Assembly: GCA_947623775.1 (NCBI GenBank)
Contig: CANQHL010000007.1
Location: forward strand, 1 to 27,245
Length of the DNA stretch: 27,245 bases
Direction of reading: 5' to 3'
DNA from: an uncultured Clostridia bacterium
GTDB lineage: Bacteria; Bacillota; Clostridia; Christensenellales; UBA1242
Below the pieces are notes generated by a model that ran no database searches, was not told the DNA's origin, and worked only from the letters and a program-made list of their open reading frames with translations. Each line of letters begins with the position of its first letter. The first letter of the stretch is position 1. Below are positions 1 to 6,985 of this stretch, piece by piece. Position numbers and translations under genes: made by a program.

Positions 1-98
1 TCGGACCCGGGTCGAGCCGTATAGATTATTCTCTGTTTATTTAAACTTGTTGAATACGGCTGGTGGGCTTTACATCGACCTCACGCGAAAGCGTCCAT
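1..98. other. GC-richer non-coding edge segment with inverted repeats
   Basis: No convincing gene lies here. The stretch is visibly richer in G and C than its surroundings. It contains the palindrome GACCCGGGTC (4-13), an 8-base inverted repeat AGCCGTAT (15-22) / ATACGGCT (54-61), and a short perfect hairpin ACGC-GAAA-GCGT (83-94) with a GNRA-type loop when read on the plus strand. This could be part of a structured RNA or repeat element that continues beyond the window, but I recognise no family. Confidence 0.4.
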
Positions 99-722
99 TC
101 AAAATAAATCAAAATCAAATTTGCCAGGCTGAATTCTTGTAAATTTATCTCCAAATTTATCAATTTGTGAAATTTTTGATTTATAATCGTTTAAAATGAT
201 TTTATAAGTCTCTATCGCATCATTTAAATTCCAAAATAAATTTTTATACTTTGAAAAGATTTCTCTCATCGAAAATTCCATCCCCGGGTTTATTGCTTTT
301 ATTTCGCTTTCGATTTTGTTTACAACATCATCGCGTGTGATTTGGCTTGTTCTGCAAAGTGTCAAAAAATCATTCAAGACAACTTTTACAAAACCATCAA
401 CCGTTTGTTTTACCTCCTCATACACCTCTCTTTTTAAATAATTTAGCGGAATAAACACATTTTCACCATCAAAACGCACTTTTATATAACAATTTTCCCC
501 GAGTTCCTTCTCTTTAGCAAATTTTTCAAAAAGTTTAAATCCCGCCATACGATGTTGTAATAGTTCTTTGAATTTTTCTTTGTTAATTTTAAATTTTACG
601 TTTGAAAATTTTTCCTCATAAAAAGCATTACAATCAAAAATTTGCAAATGTTTTATATCATACATACAGTCAATATATGCAATGTCAATCATTGTTTCGG
701 GTTCTACTTTTTGTTCTTCCAT
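99..722 (-). CDS. Hypothetical protein, paralog of the upstream gene product
   Basis: This is an unrecognised soluble protein of about 207 residues, the last gene of the four-gene operon led by the MerR-type regulator. It has no signal peptide or membrane segment. It can be aligned by eye with its upstream neighbour (731-1327): both have an EN-x-Y segment, then a basic/acidic stretch leading to [FL]IPL, then a helical EV-K region, then KI...G..F[ST]....F.[KE]Y and finally a Y-x-I-I helix. The frame opens at 734 with an ATGA overlap to the previous stop, but no Shine-Dalgarno precedes that ATG. The ATG at 722 has GAGGTG four bases upstream, so I chose 722. The GMEFSMREIF segment loosely recalls DUF1413-type domains, but that is only an impression. 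No function is assigned. Confidence 0.7.
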   Translation of the reverse strand: MEEQKVEPETMIDIAYIDCMYDIKHLQIFDCNAFYEEKFSNVKFKINKEKFKELLQHRMAGFKLFEKFAKEKELGENCYIKVRFDGENVFIPLNYLKREVYEEVKQTVDGFVKVVLNDFLTLCRTSQITRDDVVNKIESEIKAINPGMEFSMREIFSKYKNLFWNLNDAIETYKIILNDYKSKISQIDKFGDKFTRIQPGKFDFDLF

Positions 723-730
723 TTTGCACC

Positions 731-1327
731 TCATGTGCGTACGTATGCAACTTGTTGTGGCAAATCATAAGTATCTAAATTTTTCTCGTACGCATACACC
801 TGTTTTTCATAATATGATTTCTCATCAATTTGTATCAGATTTAAAACTTGTCCGATAATTTTAGAATAAATTTCAAATTGCTCTTGTTGATCAACAATGG
901 TGTATTCTTTAAAAAATTGCGAAAATGTGAAAGTTGTTCCTTTTTTCATATTTTTTATCTTTTGTGGAATTTCTTTTTCAGCCAAAATATGTTGTCCCAG
1001 CAAATATAAATCAAAATATTTGTCTTTTGCATAATAGTACATATCTTCTTTGACTTCCTTTTCCATTTCTTTTTGCTCTTTCAGAGGAATTAAATAATGT
1101 TTTTTATCCAATTTAACTTCATAAAAATTTTCATCAGTGAAACCTAAATCTTTGGCTTTTTGCTGCATTTCTTCAAGTTCGTCTATATTTACAATTTCTT
1201 CAATCCAACGCATTCCAATTTCTCCATCTATTTCTGGACCGTTTTCATCTTTATTTTTATAAAAATTCTTTCCATTTATTTCTATATCTATATCATTATA
1301 ATGAAACTTTATTTTTAAAATTTTCAT
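731..1327 (-). CDS. Hypothetical protein, paralog of the downstream gene product
   Basis: This is an unrecognised 198-residue soluble protein, third in the MerR-led operon. Its start overlaps the previous gene's stop as ATGA, and AAGGAG sits about eight bases upstream of the ATG, so the start is well supported. The N-terminal 30 residues look like beta strands (KIKFHYNDIDIEING), followed by a largely helical, Lys/Glu-rich body. The block from about residue 67 (ENFYEVKLD, LIPL) to about residue 160 (KGTTFTFSQFF, YSKII) matches the downstream 207-residue protein in order and spacing, so the two probably arose by duplication. No catalytic motif is visible. It is likely co-expressed and perhaps co-assembled with its neighbours. 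Confidence 0.72.
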   Translation of the reverse strand: MKILKIKFHYNDIDIEINGKNFYKNKDENGPEIDGEIGMRWIEEIVNIDELEEMQQKAKDLGFTDENFYEVKLDKKHYLIPLKEQKEMEKEVKEDMYYYAKDKYFDLYLLGQHILAEKEIPQKIKNMKKGTTFTFSQFFKEYTIVDQQEQFEIYSKIIGQVLNLIQIDEKSYYEKQVYAYEKNLDTYDLPQQVAYVRT

Positions 1328-1689
1328 TTATTTTCTCCTTTTAATTTTTTATAAACATAAACCGGTGTTTTTTCTGCAATATCAATGTCTTTTGTGAAGT
1401 TTATAAACAAATATTTTTCATTATCTATTTGTTTTTCAATAATTCTTTGATTTATATTTAAAATAGGATTTATAATAAACGCCTCATCTTGATGTAATCC
1501 AAGTTTCATCTTAGAATTTTCAATGGTGTAAGTTGTCTTATGATTTTTGCTTGTAATGGTGAACTCATCATCGTCAGACATAACGTCCACATCTTTCCCT
1601 TTGAAATAAAGTTTATCAAACATAGGGTAAAAAATATTGAAAGAATCTTTCTTGTCACTTTCTTTATACACATCGATTTCACTCTCCAT
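1324..1689 (-). CDS. Hypothetical 121-residue protein, translationally coupled to the MerR-type gene
   Basis: This is an unrecognised acidic 121-residue protein with no membrane segment, probably beta-rich in its middle (FTITSKNHKTTYTIEN). Its ATG overlaps the stop of the upstream MerR-type gene by one base (TAATG), and no Shine-Dalgarno lies within reach. Translation is therefore likely to depend on termination-reinitiation after the regulator. A +1 slip on the G9 tract just upstream would instead read straight through this ATG and make a regulator fusion. Its 3' end overlaps the next gene as ATGA. No function can be assigned from sequence. Confidence 0.65.
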   Translation of the reverse strand: MESEIDVYKESDKKDSFNIFYPMFDKLYFKGKDVDVMSDDDEFTITSKNHKTTYTIENSKMKLGLHQDEAFIINPILNINQRIIEKQIDNEKYLFINFTKDIDIAEKTPVYVYKKLKGENK

Positions 1690-2495
1690 TACACTATCAA
1701 TATGCTGCCACCCCCCCCCTCAAATCTACCATCATAATCACTCTCGTCTATATCAAAACTCTGTCTTCTGTACTCCGCTTTTTTCATTATTCGTTCAAGT
1801 TGCGTGCGTGTGTAAGGTGTGTTGCCTAATCTGCGATAAACATGAAAATACAACTCCTGCTCACTCGGCGTCTGTGAAAATGTGTCTTGTCTTTCAAACA
1901 AAATCAAACTTTCATCCAAATTCATAACCAAAAAAGTATAAGTTTTTTCTCTGATATTTATTTTATCAATACTGTAATATATCAAATTTTCAGTGTCCGT
2001 TCCCGATTGCTTTTCTCCGAAGAAAAGCACGTTAGGAACATAGTCCGGCCTATCCTTTTTATAGTTTGGCACCGGCTCTATTGCTTCTGCAAAACTGTTT
2101 GTTGACAAGGCGTAAACCCATTTGCCTTGAATTCTTGCTTGATGTTCCTTGCTTTTTTGAACATCATACATTGTTAATATCTTTTTGTCCATATTCACCT
2201 CCGTTAAATTTTCAAGAAAGGAGATGTTTTCTTCAATATAGTCAATTTTCTTTCGCAAATGCAGTATTTTATTTGAAATAACATCATTTGTTAAATTTTT
2301 TATCTCATTTATTGTAAAATCAAGCGATTGTAAATATTGAATGTTTGCAAGCCTTTTGATACTATCTGCAGTATAGTATCTATAACCATTTTCATTATTT
2401 ACAAAATCAGGCTTTAAAAGTCCTATATTATCATACCAAATAAGTGTTTTGCTGCTCACGCCTGTAAGCTTTGAAAATTTGCCAATTGAATACAT
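1689..2495 (-). CDS. MerR-family transcriptional regulator with beta-rich C-terminal sensor domain
   Basis: The N-terminus (residues 1-70: YSIGKFSKLTGVSSKTLIWYDNIGLL, then NGYRYYT) is the standard MerR winged helix-turn-helix, followed by a dimerising helix at about 75-105. Residues 120-268 form a beta-rich domain beginning GKWVYA with regularly spaced strands, which looks like a lipocalin-like ligand-binding barrel. That reading is inference. The frame can be extended upstream to 2549, but the ATG at 2495 follows AAGGAGG by five bases and begins the canonical MerR N-terminus, so I chose it. A perfect dyad in a MerR-type promoter lies immediately upstream, suggesting self-regulation. A run of nine G (1711-1719 on the plus strand) lies seven codons before the stop and encodes a terminal GGGG. 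The gene heads an operon of overlapping small genes. Confidence 0.85.
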   Translation of the reverse strand: MYSIGKFSKLTGVSSKTLIWYDNIGLLKPDFVNNENGYRYYTADSIKRLANIQYLQSLDFTINEIKNLTNDVISNKILHLRKKIDYIEENISFLENLTEVNMDKKILTMYDVQKSKEHQARIQGKWVYALSTNSFAEAIEPVPNYKKDRPDYVPNVLFFGEKQSGTDTENLIYYSIDKINIREKTYTFLVMNLDESLILFERQDTFSQTPSEQELYFHVYRRLGNTPYTRTQLERIMKKAEYRRQSFDIDESDYDGRFEGGGGSILIV

Positions 2496-2514
2496 TTTTC
2501 CTCCTTTCAATATC

Positions 2515-2545
2515 ACTTTATCATTATAGTGAACTATAAACTCAA
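2515..2545 (-). promoter_or_regulatory. MerR-type promoter and operator of the regulator operon
   Basis: Reading on the minus strand, TTGAGT (2540-2545) is separated by 19 bases from TAAAGT (2515-2520). The long spacer holds a perfect dyad TATAGT-TC-ACTATA (2525-2538). An over-long spacer with a central dyad is the hallmark of MerR-family promoters. The implied start point (about 2508) falls right at the AAGGAGG, so the mRNA leader would be very short. Confidence 0.55.
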
Positions 2546-2620
2546 GCATTTTACAAATTTTTTCAATTTTTTTATAATTATAAAAAATATTGACAGCAAC
2601 GTCAACGCATTTTCATAATT

Positions 2621-2643
2621 AAAAAAGAGAGATTTTATCTCTC
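2621..2643 (-). terminator. Rho-independent terminator of the HExxH protein gene
   Basis: A seven-base stem GAGAGAT / ATCTCTC (2627-2633 and 2637-2643) with a three-base loop is followed on the minus strand by six U. It lies 114 bases beyond the stop of the minus-strand gene 2757-4790 and upstream of the MerR operon promoter. Confidence 0.7.
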
Positions 2644-2756
2644 AGACTGAAGAAAAATGTCGTGACCATAAAATTAAAATTAATTTTACTTGCCGTCTAA
2701 ATAATTTTATCTACATTCCGATAGATTTTTTCTCTCTTTAAATTGCAAAAATATCT

Positions 2757-4790
2757 TTACATCCCTCTTTCAAAATCATGTTGAGGCTCTTCTAGTTCAA
2801 TATTTTCATCAAAATCGTGTGTTTTTTGTGGTTTATGCTGTATTTTTACGCCATATTCATCATATTCTTCCTCCGGCTCAGATTTCTCTTCCTCCAAAGG
2901 TTTGATCGGTTGTGATTGTTCCGGTGCTTTTGCAGGCTCGGGCTTTTTCGCTGTAACAGGCTCTGCCTCTTTTGGTTTATGTGGCAACAATTCTTGTTTG
3001 AGTTCCAAATAACCATCATCGGAGTATATATTTTTCAAAGGAGTAATCTCCCCTGCTTTTAATTTTTTCTCAAATTCCTGCTTCTGTTCATCAGTGGCTT
3101 GAAAATCATATAAACTAAATATTGCATTCAACAATTCACTTGACGAAACTTCAGGCATTTTATGTTTTGTTTGTCTGTATTTTGTACTATCTTGAACATA
3201 TTTTTTATAACTTTCTAGCAAAAGCAACTTTTGTTCAACATTATTTGCCTCTTTAAACAAGCCTCCTGCAACCTCGTCAAATACAATTGTTTGCGGAGTA
3301 AAATTCGGAAAAACTTTTTTCAATGTTTCTTCCGCCTGTGTTTGTATCATTCTCCTCTTTGCAGCCTCTTTTTTATCTTGGTCCATTATGTTTTTGAAGT
3401 CTCGATTTTTCATTATTTCTTGTTCGATACTAAACATTGCACTGCGTTTTTCATCATAGAACATCGTGCTTCTTAAATCTGTTTTCTTTGATAATTCCAA
3501 GTCTTTATTGCATTTTGCAAACGCATGTCTGATAATTTTAAAGTCGCTTTCCTCTATATAAGATGCCAATTTTTTGGCTTTTTCTACTGCTGCATTAAGT
3601 TCTGATATAACCTTTGCATGGTCGTATCTTTCTTCCAACGTCTCTCCGCCACGTGTGTAATAGCGAGTTCCATCCCATGATAAGTCTGCTATTTGTCTCA
3701 TACATCTTTCAAAACTTAATACAGGGTCACTTTCAATTGCCGTTTCATACGTTCTTATGATTTTTGGAACCTTCTTTTTGACTTCCTCGGGCGTTCCCAT
3801 AACCAAAAGTCTGTTTATATTTGCGTCCCTTTCGCGTTCAACCTGTTCGAGCGGTTTTTTGCTTCCATCTGAATTATAAGTTATATTTAATATCGGATTT
3901 TCTTCAAACATATTTTTTCGGTCTCTTCCGTTTATTTGTGGCAATACCGTATCCAAAACAAGAGAGGCTTTATGGTTTGCATTTACCAAATCATTGTTTG
4001 GATTTGTATCGTGTCCCCACTCTATCTCATCATAATGATTGAGTTTATTCAAACATTCTCGCCTAAGCTCACTTTGTACCCGCATCTGATTCTGAAAAAG
4101 TACAGGTGAAAGGTCTTGCAATATTGAAATTGTTTCATTATGAGCGGCTGCATCTGCATCTAATTCATAAATAAAATTATCATGATTTCCCAAATAAAGG
4201 TTCTGATAAAAATCACTGCGTCTATATTTTGGAGCAATTTCAGACAATTCTTGTGCTAAAAATTGTTTGCCTGTCAAATATTCTCTTTGTGTAATCTCTT
4301 CAGGTTTTAAACCCATAGCCGTAAGTCTATCATATTGCACAGCGTGCCTCAATTCATGTGCAACCACCCGAACAATATACTGAGAAAATAAATTGAGCCT
4401 ACTATTAAGACTTAAATTAGAGGACATAAAATTAAGAAATTCATTACTATCATTGAAAAAAGTAACGCTTCTATCTTGGTTAACATAATAAGCAGCTACT
4501 AGCTTTTCGTCTGGTTTTTTATCACGAAATTTTACTTTTATGTTGTCCAGTCCAAAGTCGTAAGCAATAACCTTGGTCAATGTCATTACCATAGCCTTTG
4601 TTTCTAGCAAATTTAACGATTCACCATTTTGTACCCGTCCCAGAAGATGAGAAACAAATGCCAAACCATCATTTTTATCATTATCATCTTTAAAATCAAG
4701 CTTTGTTAAGTAATCAACCGCAATTTTTTCTGCTTGATCAGGTGTTTTTGCTTTTACAATTACTTTTTGTAAGTCCTCAAGTAAATTCAT
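2757..4790 (-). CDS. Putative zinc metallopeptidase (HExxH), cytoplasmic, 677 residues
   Basis: An HELRH motif at residues 145-149 matches the HExxH zinc signature. About 60 residues later YELDADAAAH (208-217) supplies a plausible third ligand Glu209 in an E-x-D-A-D setting, as in M48-like and related gluzincins. There is no signal peptide or membrane segment, so it probably acts in the cytoplasm. The C-terminal 90 residues are a low-complexity Pro/Glu/Lys-rich tail (KPEPAKAPEQ, EEEKSEPEEE) likely to be disordered and perhaps an interaction arm. The middle 300 residues are helical, charged and unrecognised. AAGGAG precedes the ATG by about eight bases. It is monocistronic, with its own consensus promoter upstream and a terminator downstream. 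Peptidase activity is inferred; the family is not identified. Confidence 0.72.
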   Translation of the reverse strand: MNLLEDLQKVIVKAKTPDQAEKIAVDYLTKLDFKDDNDKNDGLAFVSHLLGRVQNGESLNLLETKAMVMTLTKVIAYDFGLDNIKVKFRDKKPDEKLVAAYYVNQDRSVTFFNDSNEFLNFMSSNLSLNSRLNLFSQYIVRVVAHELRHAVQYDRLTAMGLKPEEITQREYLTGKQFLAQELSEIAPKYRRSDFYQNLYLGNHDNFIYELDADAAAHNETISILQDLSPVLFQNQMRVQSELRRECLNKLNHYDEIEWGHDTNPNNDLVNANHKASLVLDTVLPQINGRDRKNMFEENPILNITYNSDGSKKPLEQVERERDANINRLLVMGTPEEVKKKVPKIIRTYETAIESDPVLSFERCMRQIADLSWDGTRYYTRGGETLEERYDHAKVISELNAAVEKAKKLASYIEESDFKIIRHAFAKCNKDLELSKKTDLRSTMFYDEKRSAMFSIEQEIMKNRDFKNIMDQDKKEAAKRRMIQTQAEETLKKVFPNFTPQTIVFDEVAGGLFKEANNVEQKLLLLESYKKYVQDSTKYRQTKHKMPEVSSSELLNAIFSLYDFQATDEQKQEFEKKLKAGEITPLKNIYSDDGYLELKQELLPHKPKEAEPVTAKKPEPAKAPEQSQPIKPLEEEKSEPEEEYDEYGVKIQHKPQKTHDFDENIELEEPQHDFERGM

Positions 4791-4863
4791 TCTTTCTTCT
4801 CCTTTTTATAGGCTTTTCAATCACATAAAAATCTTAACAATTTGCAAATTTTTCTCTAAAAAT

Positions 4864-4892
4864 ATTATACTATATTATAATAAAAAAGTCAA
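4864..4892 (-). promoter_or_regulatory. Sigma-A promoter of the HExxH protein gene
   Basis: On the minus strand TTGACT (4887-4892) is followed after exactly 17 bases by TATAAT (4864-4869), 74 bases upstream of the start codon. It is divergent from the ABC-transporter promoter. Confidence 0.8.
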
Positions 4893-4956
4893 TCTTGAAT
4901 TATATAAACTTATCATTTGTTCAATCGCAAATTAAAATTTTTGCACCATTTTTCAT

Positions 4957-4986
4957 TTGACAAGCATGTAAATTATTGTTTATAAT
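4957..4986 (+). promoter_or_regulatory. Sigma-A promoter of the ABC exporter operon
   Basis: TTGACA (4957-4962) and TATAAT (4981-4986) are both perfect and separated by 18 bases. The expected start is near 4993, leaving a leader of about 20 bases with AAGGA at 5002-5006 before the ATG. Confidence 0.85.
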
Positions 4987-5013
4987 ATTTAAGTTTAAAC
5001 CAAGGAAGATGCA

Positions 5014-5937
5014 ATGATAAACAATATTATAGAAATTCAACACCTAGTAAAATGCTTTAAAAATGTAAAAGCTGTTGATGATATTTCCTTTTCTGTAAAA
5101 AAAGGAGAACTTTTTGCATTTTTAGGATTAAATGGTGCAGGAAAATCTACTACAATTAATATTTTGTGCGGTCAACTCGAAAAAGATAACGGCAAAATTC
5201 TTGTTGACGGACTTGATTTGGATAAGGATTTAAATAAAATCAAGCCCAAAATCGGAGTTGTTTTTCAAAATTCCATTCTAGACGCAAAACTATCTGTTTT
5301 AGATAATTTAAAGATAAAAGCACAACTTTATGGCATAAATAAGGAAAAATTTAAAGAAAACTTAAATTTTCTCGCAAATAAATTGGAATTTTCTGAAATT
5401 TTAAATCGCCCGCTCTATAAGTTGAGTGGCGGACAAATGCGAAGAATTGATATCGCACGTGCACTCATTCACAATCCAAACATTTTGATACTAGATGAGC
5501 CAACAACGGGACTTGACCCAAAAACCCGAATTCTTGTGTGGAAACTTTTATCAGATTTGAGAAAAACAACTGATTTGACAATTATTTTAACCACGCACTA
5601 TATGGAAGAAGCAAGTGAAGCAGACACTATCGTAATTATCGATGGCGGCAAAATCGTTGCACACGACAACCCTAACAATCTTAAAAATAAGTATGCAAAT
5701 GATTTTTTAAGAATTTATAAATACGACAGTGTTTTGCCCTCTTTATTTGAAAAAAACAATATAAAATTCAAAAAAAGTGAAAAAATGATTGAAATTGAAG
5801 TGGAAAACATTGATTTAGCTAAAAAAATCATTGTTAAATATCAAAAATTTGTCTTTGATTTTGAAGTGCTTAAAGGGAATATGGATAATGTGTTTTTAAA
5901 CATTACAGGCAAAAATCTGAAAGAGGTGGCAACATGA
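5014..5937 (+). CDS. ABC transporter ATP-binding protein (ABC-2 export type)
   Basis: This is the ATPase subunit of an exporter. Residues 38-46 are the Walker A GLNGAGKST, the Q-loop is in VVFQNS near 82-87, the signature LSGGQ is at 137-141, Walker B ILILDE at 157-162, the D-loop is GLDP, and the switch histidine is in TTHYMEEA (His195). The 307-residue length with a C-terminal extension of about 80 residues is typical of DrrA/CcmA-like ATPases of multidrug or antibiotic export systems. The gene overlaps the permease gene by four bases (ATGA), so the two are translationally coupled and act as one membrane complex. The substrate is unknown. No regulator gene is attached, although an XRE-type gene lies convergently downstream. 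Confidence 0.95.
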   Translation: MINNIIEIQHLVKCFKNVKAVDDISFSVKKGELFAFLGLNGAGKSTTINILCGQLEKDNGKILVDGLDLDKDLNKIKPKIGVVFQNSILDAKLSVLDNLKIKAQLYGINKEKFKENLNFLANKLEFSEILNRPLYKLSGGQMRRIDIARALIHNPNILILDEPTTGLDPKTRILVWKLLSDLRKTTDLTIILTTHYMEEASEADTIVIIDGGKIVAHDNPNNLKNKYANDFLRIYKYDSVLPSLFEKNNIKFKKSEKMIEIEVENIDLAKKIIVKYQKFVFDFEVLKGNMDNVFLNITGKNLKEVAT

Positions 5938-6857
5938 GAAGTGAAATGCAAAAACTTATCACCCTGATAAATAGAAATATCAAACTTTATTTTAAGGATA
6001 AAATAACCTTCTTTGTTTCCCTGTTAACCCCTCTTATTTTAGTTGTTTTATTTTTAACCTTTTTAAAAGGTGTTTATGCAGACTCAATAACCGCTTTTCT
6101 GCCAGAGGGTATGCAAATAAGCAAAAAAGCAATTGAAGCATTTTGCGGTGGCTGGCTTTTCTCATCAATTGTTTCTGTTTCCTGCGTGACCGTTGCATTT
6201 TGCTCAAACATCATGATTATCGACAAACTTAACAAATCCTTTCAAGATTTAAGCATTACATCAGTAAAAAAATCAACCTTGCTTTTATCATATTTTATAT
6301 CGAACTTTTTAACAACTTTTTTAATTTGCTTCATTGTCCTCATTGTTAGTTTTGTCTATCTTGCATGCGTTGGATTTTTCTTAACTTTCCTAGATGTTAT
6401 CATGCTCCTGATTTCAACACTATGTATGTGTTTATTTGGTAGCATCTTTGCATCATTTGTTGGACTTTTTATATCATCTCAAGGTGCACATTCGGCTGTT
6501 TCCGCTTTAATTTCATCAATGTACGGCTTTATAAGTGGAGCTTATATGCCAATTTCTCAATTTGGCACAGGTATTCGGACTTTTTTAAGTTTTCTTCCAA
6601 GCACATATGGAACAGTGCTGTTTAAGCAATATTACATGAATGGCGTTTTAAATCATATTTTTACCACCGAACATATCCCAGGTGAAATAATTGAACAAAT
6701 CAGGCTGTCTTTTGATGGAAAATTGACAGTATTTAACACAAGCATTCCAACATGGGCACTTTTCATGGTGGTTATTGGAACAAGTTTATTACTACTCGGT
6801 TTTTATATTCTATTTTCACACTTAAAAAAGCGTAAATCACACTCAAATCGTAAGTGA
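5934..6857 (+). CDS. ABC-2 type transporter permease
   Basis: This 307-residue integral membrane protein has about six hydrophobic segments: one near residues 24-46, a cluster between about 80 and 200, and a last one near 280-298 followed by a basic tail. The N-terminal layout (a short basic cytoplasmic segment, then YFKDKITFFVSLLTPLILVVLF) and the Gly/Pro-bearing segment FISGAYMPISQF are characteristic of ABC-2 permeases. AGGTGG precedes the ATG. It partners the overlapping upstream ATPase, probably as a homodimer, to export an unknown substrate such as a drug, lipid or polysaccharide. Confidence 0.92.
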   Translation: MRSEMQKLITLINRNIKLYFKDKITFFVSLLTPLILVVLFLTFLKGVYADSITAFLPEGMQISKKAIEAFCGGWLFSSIVSVSCVTVAFCSNIMIIDKLNKSFQDLSITSVKKSTLLLSYFISNFLTTFLICFIVLIVSFVYLACVGFFLTFLDVIMLLISTLCMCLFGSIFASFVGLFISSQGAHSAVSALISSMYGFISGAYMPISQFGTGIRTFLSFLPSTYGTVLFKQYYMNGVLNHIFTTEHIPGEIIEQIRLSFDGKLTVFNTSIPTWALFMVVIGTSLLLLGFYILFSHLKKRKSHSNRK

Positions 6858-6867
6858 TTTTATAATC

Positions 6868-6897
6868 AAAAAAGGGAGATGAAAATCTCTCTTTTTT
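6868..6897. terminator. Bidirectional terminator between the ABC exporter and the XRE-fusion gene
   Basis: A stem made of an A-run plus GGGAGAT pairs with ATCTCTC plus a T-run around a GAAA loop, so U-tailed hairpins form on both strands. It ends the plus-strand exporter operon eleven bases after its stop and can also end the convergent minus-strand gene. Confidence 0.8.
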
Positions 6898-6985
6898 AAC
6901 TGGATTTTAGAAATTTTTATACACAATCGAAAGGTTCTTGCACATTATTTTACACATCATCTTGCATGCTGTCCTATATTTTATC

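Noticed and set aside
15..61. GAGCCGTAT ... ATACGGCT resembling group II intron domain V ends
   Set aside because: The interior is too long and lacks the domain V stem with its GNRA loop, and no maturase or other intron domain is visible.
2590..2619. Plus-strand TTGACA-18-CATAAT promoter-like sequence
   Set aside because: It matches a promoter but no plus-strand gene follows and the hairpin just downstream is better explained as a minus-strand terminator; a small RNA is possible but unsupported.
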